Under the pieces are notes generated by a model. That model did not search any database. It saw only the letters and a program-made list of their open reading frames with translations, and was not told the DNA's origin. A DNA stretch of 19,226 nt from the NCBI GenBank assembly GCA_022559985.1, contig JAFJTR010000181.1, positions 1-19,226 on the forward strand, given 5' to 3'. The stretch is from Parastagonospora avenae f. sp. tritici 18332-5 (Eukaryota; Ascomycota; Dothideomycetes; Pleosporales; Phaeosphaeriaceae). Numbering within the stretch: position 1 is the stretch's first letter; each line of letters starts with the position of its first letter. The position numbers and the translations under genes were made by a program. Below are positions 1-9,503 of the stretch, one piece after another.

Positions 1-892
1 CGCAAACAAAAGCACTGGCATCATGGGGGCTGACTAGGGTTCCATCGCAAGCGTTTCCACTTTCCCAAGGCCCAGTCATAGGACGAATGAAACTTCTGAT
101 CATTCATGGTCACAATTGCGCTTGGATTGGCACGTCTCAAATCAACAGCGACCACGTTACGGCGCAGATTATATACAGATATGGGACTGGCATGGCAATG
201 CAGCAGAGCCGCATACCTAAGTATGCATTGGGGAGGTGCGCGAGAGCTGCAGGAGCTCGTCTAGAGGATTGATCATGTCGACCCTCCATGATGAGGATAA
301 AGTGGAATCGCGATACGTGTTGGCGCTTGAAGCCAGGGTTGTCACAGGCTACCCAAGCGCCGAAGGTATGTGCTGGTGCCAAGTTCACCAAGCTAACAAG
401 CTGACCCTCGCTAGGCCCCTTTAGTGCCTCGTCTGGTGCCACATGTGCCTTTGCTTTATCCATGTAATCTTGTAATCTTCCACAGAACAGGCCGACGCTC
501 GGTTTCCAGCCGCATTCCGCCCATGCAACAAAGCGACAGTTGGCCTGGCGCATGAGCCATGTCGCAGAGGGTCATTACGTCTGCATGGCCCTATCAATAG
601 CGCACTTCCTCCTTTTCCGTTTCTTGTCTTCAAAGGTGAGCGCCAGCCGCAAGCTCTTATGCCTGGCCAGCAATCAGAGAATCGCTTCGACATCGAACAT
701 GACCAGAACCTGCCTTTCAACAGTGGGCTGACATCCTCCGTGCTTTGAGACTAAAGCCCTGACACATCAGTAGCATCATTATCGCAATACGCAGACATTC
801 ACTCAGCACAGCCTCATATCATACATGGTCGAAATCATTTTGAACAACGAGATCCATCGCAAAGAGCTCAACATCTGAGTGTTGTACCGAGA
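1..892. other. no supported gene; 5' flank of gene A
   Basis: No frame here gives a protein I recognise. Short open frames exist on both strands, the longest about 138 codons on the minus strand (137-553), but it shows no domain, signal peptide or conserved motif. The last 150 bases lead into the ATG of gene A at 893 and should hold its promoter and 5' leader. I see no clear TATA box or other assignable site. Confidence 0.5.
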
Positions 893-2701
893 ATGTACGT
901 GCAGGGCCTAGATAGCGCATCAGCAAACCCGCAGCTTCGGCCCCTGGCCATTCCCCATTCACTACCAGCTCCTCGGTATCTCAATACGCCGCCTGTATCC
1001 CAACAGGCTACGCTCCCACCACCTCCTCCTTTCGGTGGCTACAAGGTTGTGGATGATTCTCATGACCTCGTGGGAGATGCTGAACAGGAGCAAGACGAAT
1101 TGCGCGATGCTCGAGATGAACTGTTAGGAGCTCGTTTTCGACTGCAGGCCAGCCGAAAGGAGCTTGGTGATCTACGACATGAATCCGGTGCAAGGGATGG
1201 ATATGTTTTCAGCATGGTGCGTCGCCTCATTGTCGAGAGACCGAACAACCTGATACACGAGTTTGAGGCGGCATTAGACGAGGCCTCCAAGCTGCGAGAT
1301 CGACTCGGCTTGTTAGAAGCTAGCTACGAAGAAGCCGAGCAACGCTACAACACTATGGAATGGAAATACACGCGCAAAGAATCCAGTTTCATTGAAAGAT
1401 TGTTGCCAAGCGACAAGTTCCTGGCAGAGAGACCTGGAAATACCACAGAAAGTGCAGAAATGGCTGAACTGACTCGTTTCGCTGGGCCTCAGCAGGACTT
1501 GTTTGAAGAGGGCATTCTACAAAACTATCCATCCAAGCTAAGAACCTTAGAGGACAAGTATGGGCTCAGTGATGTATTGCTAGAGACTGAGGCAAGAGAG
1601 TTGTCTTCTTCCACATCGTCAAGTAGACGATTCTCTTCTCAGCGCCCATGTCCTACATCGACTGGATCCCTGCCCTCACCTTGTAAGGAACGGAATACTG
1701 TGCCAACCATGACTGGAAGCCAGATAGGACCGCTTGATATCCAGAGGAACAATGAAACACATACCACCGATAAAAAGCTGACATGGGCTACAAAGGTGAT
1801 ACGTATCAATCAGTGGCTACGCGGTGTTCTCGACATGTCTCCTCTTCAGCAAGCACAGCTGAAAGCGATGCATTACTTGGACTTCCAAACCGACGGAGAA
1901 CAAATGGAGAGGTACTGGGAATCGAGTGTCGTTCCAATTTCAGCATTTCACACAGGTGACTCTACAGTGCCTAGCAACGGATCTGACCCATTGATGATGG
2001 CGTCTGATAATGCCTTTTCGGATGAAGCCGCAGCCAGAGTGTCAGATCATATTCCTGCCATTCAGATAGGCCCTACTGTGAATGATTCCGACAACGTCGA
2101 GCTTCCGCCTGGAATTGATTCGAACAAGCCCACTGAAACCGAATCGTACCGAGTTCCCGACTTTGCACCCAAACAACACGGAACACTTCTTTCCGCATCT
2201 ACAGATGCAACACCTAGCCGGCGCACTTCGGCGTCTGAGGAGAGCCATAGGACGGGGACGACTTCGGAAAATTCCGCTGGTGGAAAAGGATGTCGAGACC
2301 CAGATCTACAACAATCCAAGGAAAGAGCTCAATCGACGGTCAGCCTGGGGACGATCACTCAAGAGAGGTTTCGAAACAATCAAGGTGAAAGCTTACATGA
2401 TGTTGAGCCCCTGCTGTCACGCCTGGAAGCTGAGAGTTTACAGATGGGCACGGAGAGCGGTGATGGCCGGAAAGATATTAACATAGTAGAGGAAGCAGCG
2501 ACTGGAAAGAATGAATCTGGTACTGTGATCGTCCGCTGTGAGTCGGGCCCAAGCCCTCTCCAATCTGATCAAGGCTATAAGCCCCGAAAGATACAGGAAG
2601 CCGACTCCTCACATCAGTCTCCAATGAGCAAGTGCCCATTTGCACCGTATGCACAGAGCCATTCATCTAGTATTTGTGCTTTCTTACCATCGGAATGTTA
2701 A
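893..2701 (+). CDS. coiled-coil protein A (602 aa), family shared with B and C
   Basis: Function unknown. This is an uninterrupted 602-codon frame from ATG 893 to TAA 2699-2701, far longer than chance. Residues 41-48 are a proline run. Residues 64-170 are Glu/Arg/Leu-rich, predicted helical or coiled-coil, and end in E156-W157-x-Y-x3-E163-x2-F166. A Ser/Thr-rich stretch (about 238-290) follows. A second helix begins at W308 with W-x4-L-x2-S-x-L, then YWE at 341-343 and HTGDSTV at 353-359. The C-terminal 240 residues are polar, look disordered and end in a Cys-containing tail. The same landmarks occur in order in C and mostly in B, so the three are paralogues (seen by hand alignment). There is no signal peptide or membrane segment, which suggests a cytoplasmic or nuclear protein (inference). 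It stands alone, with no gene within 800 bases upstream. The start is the first ATG of the long frame; an upstream spliced exon cannot be excluded. Confidence 0.85.
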   Translation: MYVQGLDSASANPQLRPLAIPHSLPAPRYLNTPPVSQQATLPPPPPFGGYKVVDDSHDLVGDAEQEQDELRDARDELLGARFRLQASRKELGDLRHESGARDGYVFSMVRRLIVERPNNLIHEFEAALDEASKLRDRLGLLEASYEEAEQRYNTMEWKYTRKESSFIERLLPSDKFLAERPGNTTESAEMAELTRFAGPQQDLFEEGILQNYPSKLRTLEDKYGLSDVLLETEARELSSSTSSSRRFSSQRPCPTSTGSLPSPCKERNTVPTMTGSQIGPLDIQRNNETHTTDKKLTWATKVIRINQWLRGVLDMSPLQQAQLKAMHYLDFQTDGEQMERYWESSVVPISAFHTGDSTVPSNGSDPLMMASDNAFSDEAAARVSDHIPAIQIGPTVNDSDNVELPPGIDSNKPTETESYRVPDFAPKQHGTLLSASTDATPSRRTSASEESHRTGTTSENSAGGKGCRDPDLQQSKERAQSTVSLGTITQERFRNNQGESLHDVEPLLSRLEAESLQMGTESGDGRKDINIVEEAATGKNESGTVIVRCESGPSPLQSDQGYKPRKIQEADSSHQSPMSKCPFAPYAQSHSSSICAFLPSEC

Positions 2702-5425
2702 ACTGATTCGACCAACTATTATTTGTCCTGATGTCAGTATATACAGCTGTAACAAAGCGCCTTTCTGTTTAGCTTGGAGTTTGGTGCAGCGAACGGATTT
2801 CTTTCCGCGTTCCACAGGTTCTCTATCACCAGTTCCTATTTTGCACTATATGTAAAGCTTTCGGGCGGCTCGACGGGTTATTTTCCTTTGTACATCTGCT
2901 TTGAGGAAGTGTTCTCGCGCTTGGGTTTTCAATTACCTGAGTATGTGCTTTCCTTCCACAGCCTCTTTTTCTCATCTTATGCATGGACAGAGGCGATGAT
3001 GAATACAATTGCAATCTTCAACGCGGTTTTGTCTTGCATAGCATAGGTATCTTGCCCGAATATTTCTCTCATAAAACGAGACTACCCCGCACGACTTACT
3101 ACACCGGTCTTGTAACTTACACACTGTTCCGTAAACTTTGGCTGTCGGCAGCGAAAATCACACCACGTACATACGCAGTGACACCAATCGCCAGACACTC
3201 TGGAGATCGTCTGACTCACAACGCCGCGCATAGCTGCGCGTTTCACCGCGAATACAAGGAACGACCTGAGAATGGGCAGGCTGCCATCATGTGCGCAGAC
3301 GGCGCCGCGGCATCCTTGACGTACAGCATGGACCAGGTATTGGATATGGTACGACCTTCCGTTTCATTCCAATAGCATTCGGCGATTGGGGTCATACCTG
3401 CGGGCGAGTCGAATACAGCGAATCAAACCTTGCGCACTTCATCCATGATGACATGCGTCAAACTTCAAAAACAACGAAAATTGCTCGTGGGAAGTTAAAA
3501 TAAGGTTTCCATATAGTGACAAGAAGGACCTCTCCAAGTTGACAGATCGTGCATTCAGTTCTTCTATTTCATGCCTGAGGCTTCCGGTGAACGATTTTGT
3601 TATGGGACGGCCCGTGGCTTGACACGCGCGTGTCGTGCCCCATGCTTTGAGTCATGCATTTTAACCGAGTGTCGTGGCGTAAGACACGGCGCAAAAGTCA
3701 CGAAACCAATGCATCAGAATCCTAACATGGGTTCGAGACAATGACCAAGTAGGGACCTTTTAAAGCACTGCGTTACGGCGCAAGTGTAAGACGCTAGTCA
3801 CCCCAGCTGGAGGGGTTGTTCAGTGGTCAATGTAACTCAAGTTGGCGGTATTCGGTTAAGGTGGGGGTTGCAGTAGGACCAGCAGGACTGATGGATCGAG
3901 CTATCAGGTTGTTATCTCTTCACTGTTATCACACTCATTACTTCGCTATCGCTCAAACTGCTTTAGCTGGAGGTATGGTGCTCGAAATTTTGCCGGCATC
4001 GAAGGGTTTTCGGTTGCCGTCTTAAGACAACCGATTTGCTATCATCTTTCGATGAAGGACGTCTGGCGAATCGTCTCGTACCCGCGGACTATCCACGTAA
4101 CACGTGCTACACGCTATCATCAGCTATTACGCCCTTTATCCTTCGGTCTTCTTTGATATTGAATCACTCACACCGATGAGACGGGATGGATCGCTCGGAG
4201 GAACCAGTCATGTTAGCGGTTGCCTGCACGGCTTAGGCATACACGCACTACGGGAAGGTCTGCGAAACTCTGGTCTATCGTCCCAATACCCGAAATCAGC
4301 CATCCGGTCGCAACATAGGCAGTGTCTTGTCACACTTGCTATTGTCACAAAAGCTCATAGACTGATAGGCCATACGCTGAACAATGATAATCTTGTTTAA
4401 AAGAGATCACCAGTTACATAGAAAAGAATTGATTGCCTGACAAAGTTATGCAATCTATCGGTTGATAGACACCTTCGTTTATATCGCCGGGCCGAAAGAC
4501 TCGGGATCATACATCGGCGGGCCGTAAGGCTTAGTTGCCTTCGTGGTGGTGATTGGCTCCCGACCAATGATATTAGAGACCATGAGCCGGGGGTCGATGA
4601 AAAGGCAGAGTCATCGTAGACAGACCTATTTTGCTCGCGGCGACCTTCAGCCCAGCGTGCACGCTATACCAGATGTGTCTGACCGGTTTTTCCACTGCAG
4701 GTAGAAGACAAATACCCGCACCCAGTGGGACGGGTGTGTGCCTCAGAGCGGAAAGAAGGGCCAATGCACGCTGCCAGCTCACCGATCGCCGCAGAATAGC
4801 GCCATTTTTCTCTATCCAAATCACTTACTTCACGACTCAATTGCGTTCGGCTTGCATTATCCATTCACCCTTTCGTATCTTTTAGGAACTGCTATTGTTG
4901 CAGTATATTGGTGGAAACATTGAGATCACTATCGGTGCGAAAAAAACAACAAACATGTATGGCCCACCGGAACGAGGGGCCGGTATCTTGCATGCGAATG
5001 AAAGTCGGACAGGGCAAGGTGCCGGATATGCGCGCATGCATTACGACACAACGTGGGCGTACCGACATCACACTCTGTCGCGAAGTCATACTTGCATTCT
5101 TTCATGCAGACTATGAGAGCGCTTGCGACTGGGTGCGCAGGCTGTCAGTATAGAATTAGTGTTCCGAGCATGCGGGCGTGTGGGGAGCAGTGTCGATCGG
5201 AACTAAGTATGCAAATTGTGAGGCCGGACAGGGATCAGACCGTTGTGTGACACGAGCAAAGGTTGCAGCCCTATGGGGTTGCTGCGGTTGCTTGCATGAT
5301 TTTCGGCGTTGGGGGCGAAACCGTGAAGCACAGCACCAAAGATATTCCATGTTGATCCCTTCGAGCGTTCCAGAGTGGATATGGTAAACTCAAATGTGAA
5401 TGTTTGGTATGCTAATTGAAATATA
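2702..5425. other. gene-poor interval, probably decayed sequence
   Basis: No frame exceeds about 130 codons and none resembles a known family. Two details stand out. One is a 14-bp perfect palindrome (GACACGCGCGTGTC) at 3621-3634. The other is a short minus-strand frame, 4610-4479, whose end is rich in Pro, Tyr and Gly and may be a gene tail (see findings). No tRNA, rRNA or complete transposon could be recognised. Confidence 0.5.
4479..4610 (-). pseudogene. possible 3' end of a decayed protein gene
   Basis: The minus strand is open for 43 codons between a TGA at 4613-4611 and a TAA at 4481-4479. The translation has a peptide-like composition and ends ATKPYGPPMYDPESFGPAI. Pro/Tyr/Gly-rich endings like this are common on fungal membrane and hypothetical proteins. 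Another minus frame (4824-4573, hydrophobic) overlaps it just upstream, so a frameshift between them is possible. I cannot name a family. The open stretch is short enough to arise by chance. Confidence 0.15.
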
Positions 5426-6090
5426 GACCATTATCGTGAGAAGCAAACCATGGCGAAAACGATGATGTGGAACGACCATGGTAAGGACCATGATATGAAA
5501 AGAAAGAACATAGTGAGGGTGACGCGGACCATGATTTGAAAAGCGCAGCGACCATGGTAGAGACCATGATATGAAGAAAAAGTAACTCCATTATTTAGAA
5601 ACAGTACCTTGGCAAAGACCAAGAAATGAAGTGTCAGCATCTACGAGGGTACGCCTACTCAGGAGTAGTGCGTTTCATTACTGCTTATGTAACAGGAGGA
5701 TATATATTCGCTCTCTACGATAGTTTCTATCAATCAACCAACTTCTTCCTCAATCTCCTCACACTTGTTGACATGAAGTAATCGAACGCAGGGCCATGAT
5801 ATGGAGATAAGATCATGGTGAGGGCCATGATGTTGAATGGCGAAAAGGTAATACTGTTAGTAGCACTTCCTTTGCAGCGCGATAGTTGCAGTAAGTGGGT
5901 GAACAATATTGTACGGTGGGGTTGATCAAGTTACGAGTGTATATTATTGCAGATTGATGTTGTTCTATCTATCGTACGAACACGTTCATATACAATTCAG
6001 CTGCGCACAGGCCTACAGGACTGTGCATCAGCAGCTCACGTGATAATGAGGATTGCTATGTACGGAAAAATACTATGATTTGAAAGGCCG
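5426..6090. repeat. degenerate dispersed/tandem CCATGATATGAAA and GACCATGGTA motifs
   Basis: CCATGATATGAAAAG-like words occur at about 5488, 5529, 5564, 5794, 5824 and 6074. The first three are dense and alternate with GACCATGGTA-like words at 5446, 5474 and 5550. Spacing is irregular (roughly 35-45 bases in the dense part), so this is a decayed minisatellite rather than a clean array. A minus-strand frame across it (5640-5431) is a by-product of the repeat. Between the dense part and 5793 the sequence is ordinary. Confidence 0.6.
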
Positions 6091-6107
6091 GCCATCCTCA
6101 TGTGAAT

Positions 6108-7095
6108 TTATTTCCCGTTCCGCTTTGAACTCTCGCCCCGTCCAGTCTCTGAGCCGGGCATAGATGCAAGCATTCTGTCAAGTACTTCGCGATACGTTCT
6201 AATTGCCTGGTCGCGATCGTTCAGAGCCTTGACTAACACAGGTGTGGACTTGTTGACGTCGTTGACAAGTTGCGTGTGTTTGTTGCAGAGCTGATTGGCA
6301 TTAAATGAAACAAAGAGCAACTTTTCTTTGATGGTCAATTCGCGTTTGTGGGACAATTCCAGCTGCTGTTAGAGAGCATTGCTCTCATCGAGAACGGTAT
6401 TGGCGATGAACATGACGCGCTCCAATCGAGTGTCGGTGTCTTGCTCGCGCGACTCAATGATGGCCTTCTCCTATTCTATGATTTCGACCTTCCGGTGCAA
6501 CCTTCCCAGCTCAATTTCCCGGGTGTTCTGAGTGCCCTGGTCTCTCGGTTGTCGAAGATCGTCATGTCCTTCTTCGAGTGATGTTCGTGCTGTCCGCAAT
6601 TGCTGAAGTTCAATGAGGTCTTTACTCCAGTAGCGCGACTGCACGTTTCGTAGATGTTCAAGCTCTTTCTTTTGAATGTTCCATTGCGACTTCTCAATTT
6701 GTAGAGTGGCAAGCTCTTGCTAGTTTGCTTGGCACCCTAAGTGCGCTGAGTTGAGCTGTTCATTGAGCGATGTAGTTTGATCAAGGTCGTATTCACAGGG
6801 AATGTGCGCATTCATGGCTTCTTGATGATTGTCTCCACTGTTTAAGTCAACTGTTGATGCATTAGAATGAAATTACAGTACCTTGAAGTTCTTTGTTTTG
6901 CCGAAACAATTCGCGTATGCGGTCCTTCATGTTCCCATCGTGTTCTTCAAGGTGCTTGAGAGCCGCAGCAATTTCGCGCGGTTACTTTTCAATTATTGGA
7001 CTGTCCCGCTCTTCATGTCCGTCGTCATTGTCTATTGTGCGTTGAAGAGGAAAAGAAGCAGCTTTTGCAGGCACGGATTCGTAGTCAGGCAGCAT
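6108..7095 (-). pseudogene. coiled-coil protein pseudogene, four in-frame stops, one intron
   Basis: Reading the minus strand from ATG 7095 to TAA 6110-6108 gives one coherent Leu/Glu/Gln/Lys-rich frame of 312 codons, if a 49-bp GT..AG intron (6881-6833) is removed. That intron has a TTGAC branch-like site 10 bases before its end and restores the frame. The frame is broken by TAA 6984-6982, TAG 6722-6720, TAG 6473-6471 and TAA 6371-6369. Continuity of the helical pattern across all four stops (for example KHLEEHDG, IRELFRQNKELQ, LEHLRNVQS) shows a real decayed gene. It lacks the E-W-x-[YF] and W-x4-L landmarks of A-C, so it is a different coiled-coil protein. Each stop could come from a Gln codon by one C-to-T change. 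The last 86 codons remain open. Confidence 0.7.
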
Positions 7096-7170
7096 CGTGC
7101 ATTCAGATATGGTGAAGTGGAAAGTAAAACAAAGATCTCATGCTTCATGGGACCTCAACGAAACTTGAGA

Positions 7171-7200
7171 ACGCGCTAGAACGCGCTAGAACGCGCCTGA
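7171..7200. repeat. 10-bp tandem repeat, three units
   Basis: ACGCGCTAGA occurs three times head to tail; the third unit is ACGCGCCTGA. The next bases (CGCGACGCGCTAA) continue the CpG-rich theme. It lies between the coiled-coil pseudogene and the DUF6590 stub. Confidence 0.75.
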
Positions 7201-7313
7201 CGCGACGCGCTAACCATTTTAGCGCAGCTTGGTGGTCAGAAGGAAGGAGTGCAAGATCGCGAGCATCGATGTCTCAACATCCCCATAACCGCCAAGAAGA
7301 GATCAATTTGATT

Positions 7314-7530
7314 CTAGTAGCGATATTGCGGAACACTGGCGTGTCCAGTCTGAGTACCATAGGTATAACTCATACCGGTAGAGACTGCTGGCGTGTAGCT
7401 CAAACATCTCGTACTAGGCTCACACTCCTCTTGTTTATCTTCTTCTTCCAAGAAGTCTTCATCATTGTCAAAGTTGTTGCGTTGCTCATCTCTGTAATGC
7501 GTCATCAAGCGCGACCTATGTCTTGGCGCT
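7314..7530 (-). pseudogene. 3' stub of a DUF6590-type gene
   Basis: The minus strand from about 7530 to the TAG at 7316-7314 aligns well by eye with the last 230 bases of the intact DUF6590 gene at 12019-13288. It keeps RHRSRLMTHYRDEQ, an acidic stretch (FDNDEDFLEEEDK), a SYTPAV block and the terminal PQYRY. Upstream the similarity collapses into stops (TGA directly before the conserved Ala-Pro-Arg-His), and no core of the domain can be found in the next several hundred bases. It is therefore a truncated, inverted paralogue. Several differences from the intact copy are G-to-A or C-to-T. Confidence 0.8.
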
Positions 7531-7647
7531 CAGCTTACTCATCTCTCACATGTCAGCGAATGAGACAAGATGCATAATGATCATACAGCATCCCGAGATA
7601 CTTCATGTCTTGTATGAGATGCGTCATGACTCCTTCGAAGGGCTTGT

Positions 7648-7674
7648 CCCCCCCCCCTCCCCCCCCCCACCCCG
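7648..7674. repeat. C-rich low-complexity tract
   Basis: Runs of C interrupted by single T and A residues form a 27-base pyrimidine tract. The exact run lengths may be affected by sequencing error. Confidence 0.8.
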
Positions 7675-9503
7675 GCTGTCTGCCATTTGACTAGGCACTT
7701 TGCAGCATACCCTCAAGAAACCTTGGAAACAACCTTGGAACGCTTCCCGATCAAAAGATACACCTTCCCATACAGGCCGACCATTCAAGAATGTTGGAAG
7801 GCTACGATCGAATCACTTGAGAGTACTTGAACCCCCCATGATTATGGTATATAGCTATTCGTAGCCTGATAGAGGTACATGTAGACAGGAAAATAGTCAT
7901 GCAGTACCATATCTTCGTCCCACGCACTCCGCCCTGTCTAACACGAGGGGGCAAACCACTTTAGGTACGCCGGATGGGTCTTCGCATAAGCCATACGATG
8001 CAGGCCAAATATCGCAGGACGTCGACAATTTGTACAACAAAGTTGTGGCCAGTAGAGTCACTCGTCACAATCTAGCCGCCAATAACACCCGCGCTGCGAG
8101 TCACGCCCTCCTGCGACTTGGCTCGAATGGCATCCTTCAATTAGGACAAGGAGGGGTGTTTGGCTCACATGCCTCGCGATACGATGGGACACAAAGCTGT
8201 GCTTAGTGATCTTCAGCAGAGCTCCCAGCTGTGACTCTGAGTCGCCTATAGATCAGAATGAGGCACTGATCTACCAGTAGTATTGATGAATCGAAGGATA
8301 GACATCTATCGCCCTACTCGTCAGAAGGCGTTTAGCCAAGCGGCAGATGAGACACTGGTGCATGGTAACCTAGCGGCGAAGATTGGTCGGGACAAGAGTC
8401 CGGAAGGCGACTGAACCATCACCTGTAACATATCACACCGATCAAGCCAGAGCCCTAGAAGCCTGCATACAGTGCTGAGCGCCCCGCGTACTTTCCCGAG
8501 AAGATTTAGTGTATGCAGCAGTATGTACGTCGGGAATCGTGTAAGAGATACAAGTGACCCACCCGCCTTTATCCGGATTAAAAGCTAGCCGTACGAACCC
8601 GAAAATTTCGGCCCGGTATAAGCCTTAACGGCATAGCTGTAATTGAGCGGTTGTTCTCGGTGGCTGTCGTACCCGAAGACTAGATTTACATCCAATGAAC
8701 TTGTCAGATAATATGATAAGATAGTAGTGATGTAATTTTTGATGATATTGATGTCTGTTCTCGTCCCTGTCTCGGTTCCGATGATTTCGTGTTCTGGTGT
8801 GCTAAGCTAAGTGGTCCCTGCTCGATTGTACAGATCCGACCTAACTTTAGCTCGTTCTATCTGACAGAACTACATCTTGGTGAGTGGCACAATCATGATC
8901 ATAATCATTCGCGACTTCTCAAGTTGAGATTCCCCTAAAACCCGTCACACATTTTTTGAATCTACTGGCACCCAACTCACCATTTGATTACGAAGGCACA
9001 CACATACTGCACAGGTCCTGTTTTGAGCCCACAATTAATTGGCCGTCAACCATGAGTTGAGGCCTTGTGCAATCTTCGTAGGTCTTTGCACATAGTTTCT
9101 CCCAGTTTTCCCCGGATTTGAAATATACGTCCAGCCCCCCATTACGCGACAATTGTGTACAAAATTGGCGTTTGTTTGCAGCGCTGCCACCTGGCAACAC
9201 TTGGGCTGAGCTCCAGACTCCTGAGTCTCGTGATCTGGAATCTTTGTGAGTAAGGCCTGACCATTGATAAAATTATTAAGAGGCTCAAAAAACTCACATA
9301 GGGATGCGATGGCCGTAGTCTGCCTTGTCAATTAGTAACGGGACACTAATTATGGCGAATGTGTGAAAGGCAGCTCTCGCATTAGTTGAGAACTCCGGTC
9401 TCCGAAGACCCAAAGGAGGGAGCTGCAGGCACAGCATGTAGCTACTTATCAAGGTCTGGGTCATGGTCAGAACAGCCTCCACGAGACTTCAACAGATCCT
9501 CTA
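7675..9503. other. gene-poor interval downstream of gene B
   Basis: No supported gene. A stop-free plus-strand stretch of 113 codons without a Met start runs 7865-8203, but a stretch of that length is expected by chance in a window of this size. A small plus-strand peptide near 8640-8680 faintly recalls the ERLFS motif of hAT transposases, too short to call. Minus-strand frames at 8988-9482 are short and unrecognised; they lie just 3' of gene B and could include its 3' untranslated region. Confidence 0.45.

Noticed and set aside
137..553. 138-codon minus-strand open frame
   Set aside because: No recognisable domain, and no supporting splice sites or conserved motif.
3720..3745. tRNA-like GGGTTCGAGAC box
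   Set aside because: No matching A box or foldable cloverleaf around it.
8028..8048. Lambda-att-like sequence CAATTTGTACAACAAAGTTG
   Set aside because: Resembles recombination-site cores by chance; no recombinase, second site or other phage sequence in this eukaryotic window.
7865..8203. 113-codon stop-free plus-strand stretch without ATG
   Set aside because: Several stretches of this length are expected by chance over six frames of 19 kb, and no domain could be recognised.
8640..8680. Peptide IERLFSVA resembling the hAT transposase C-terminal motif
   Set aside because: Only about eight residues, with no flanking hAT similarity on either side.
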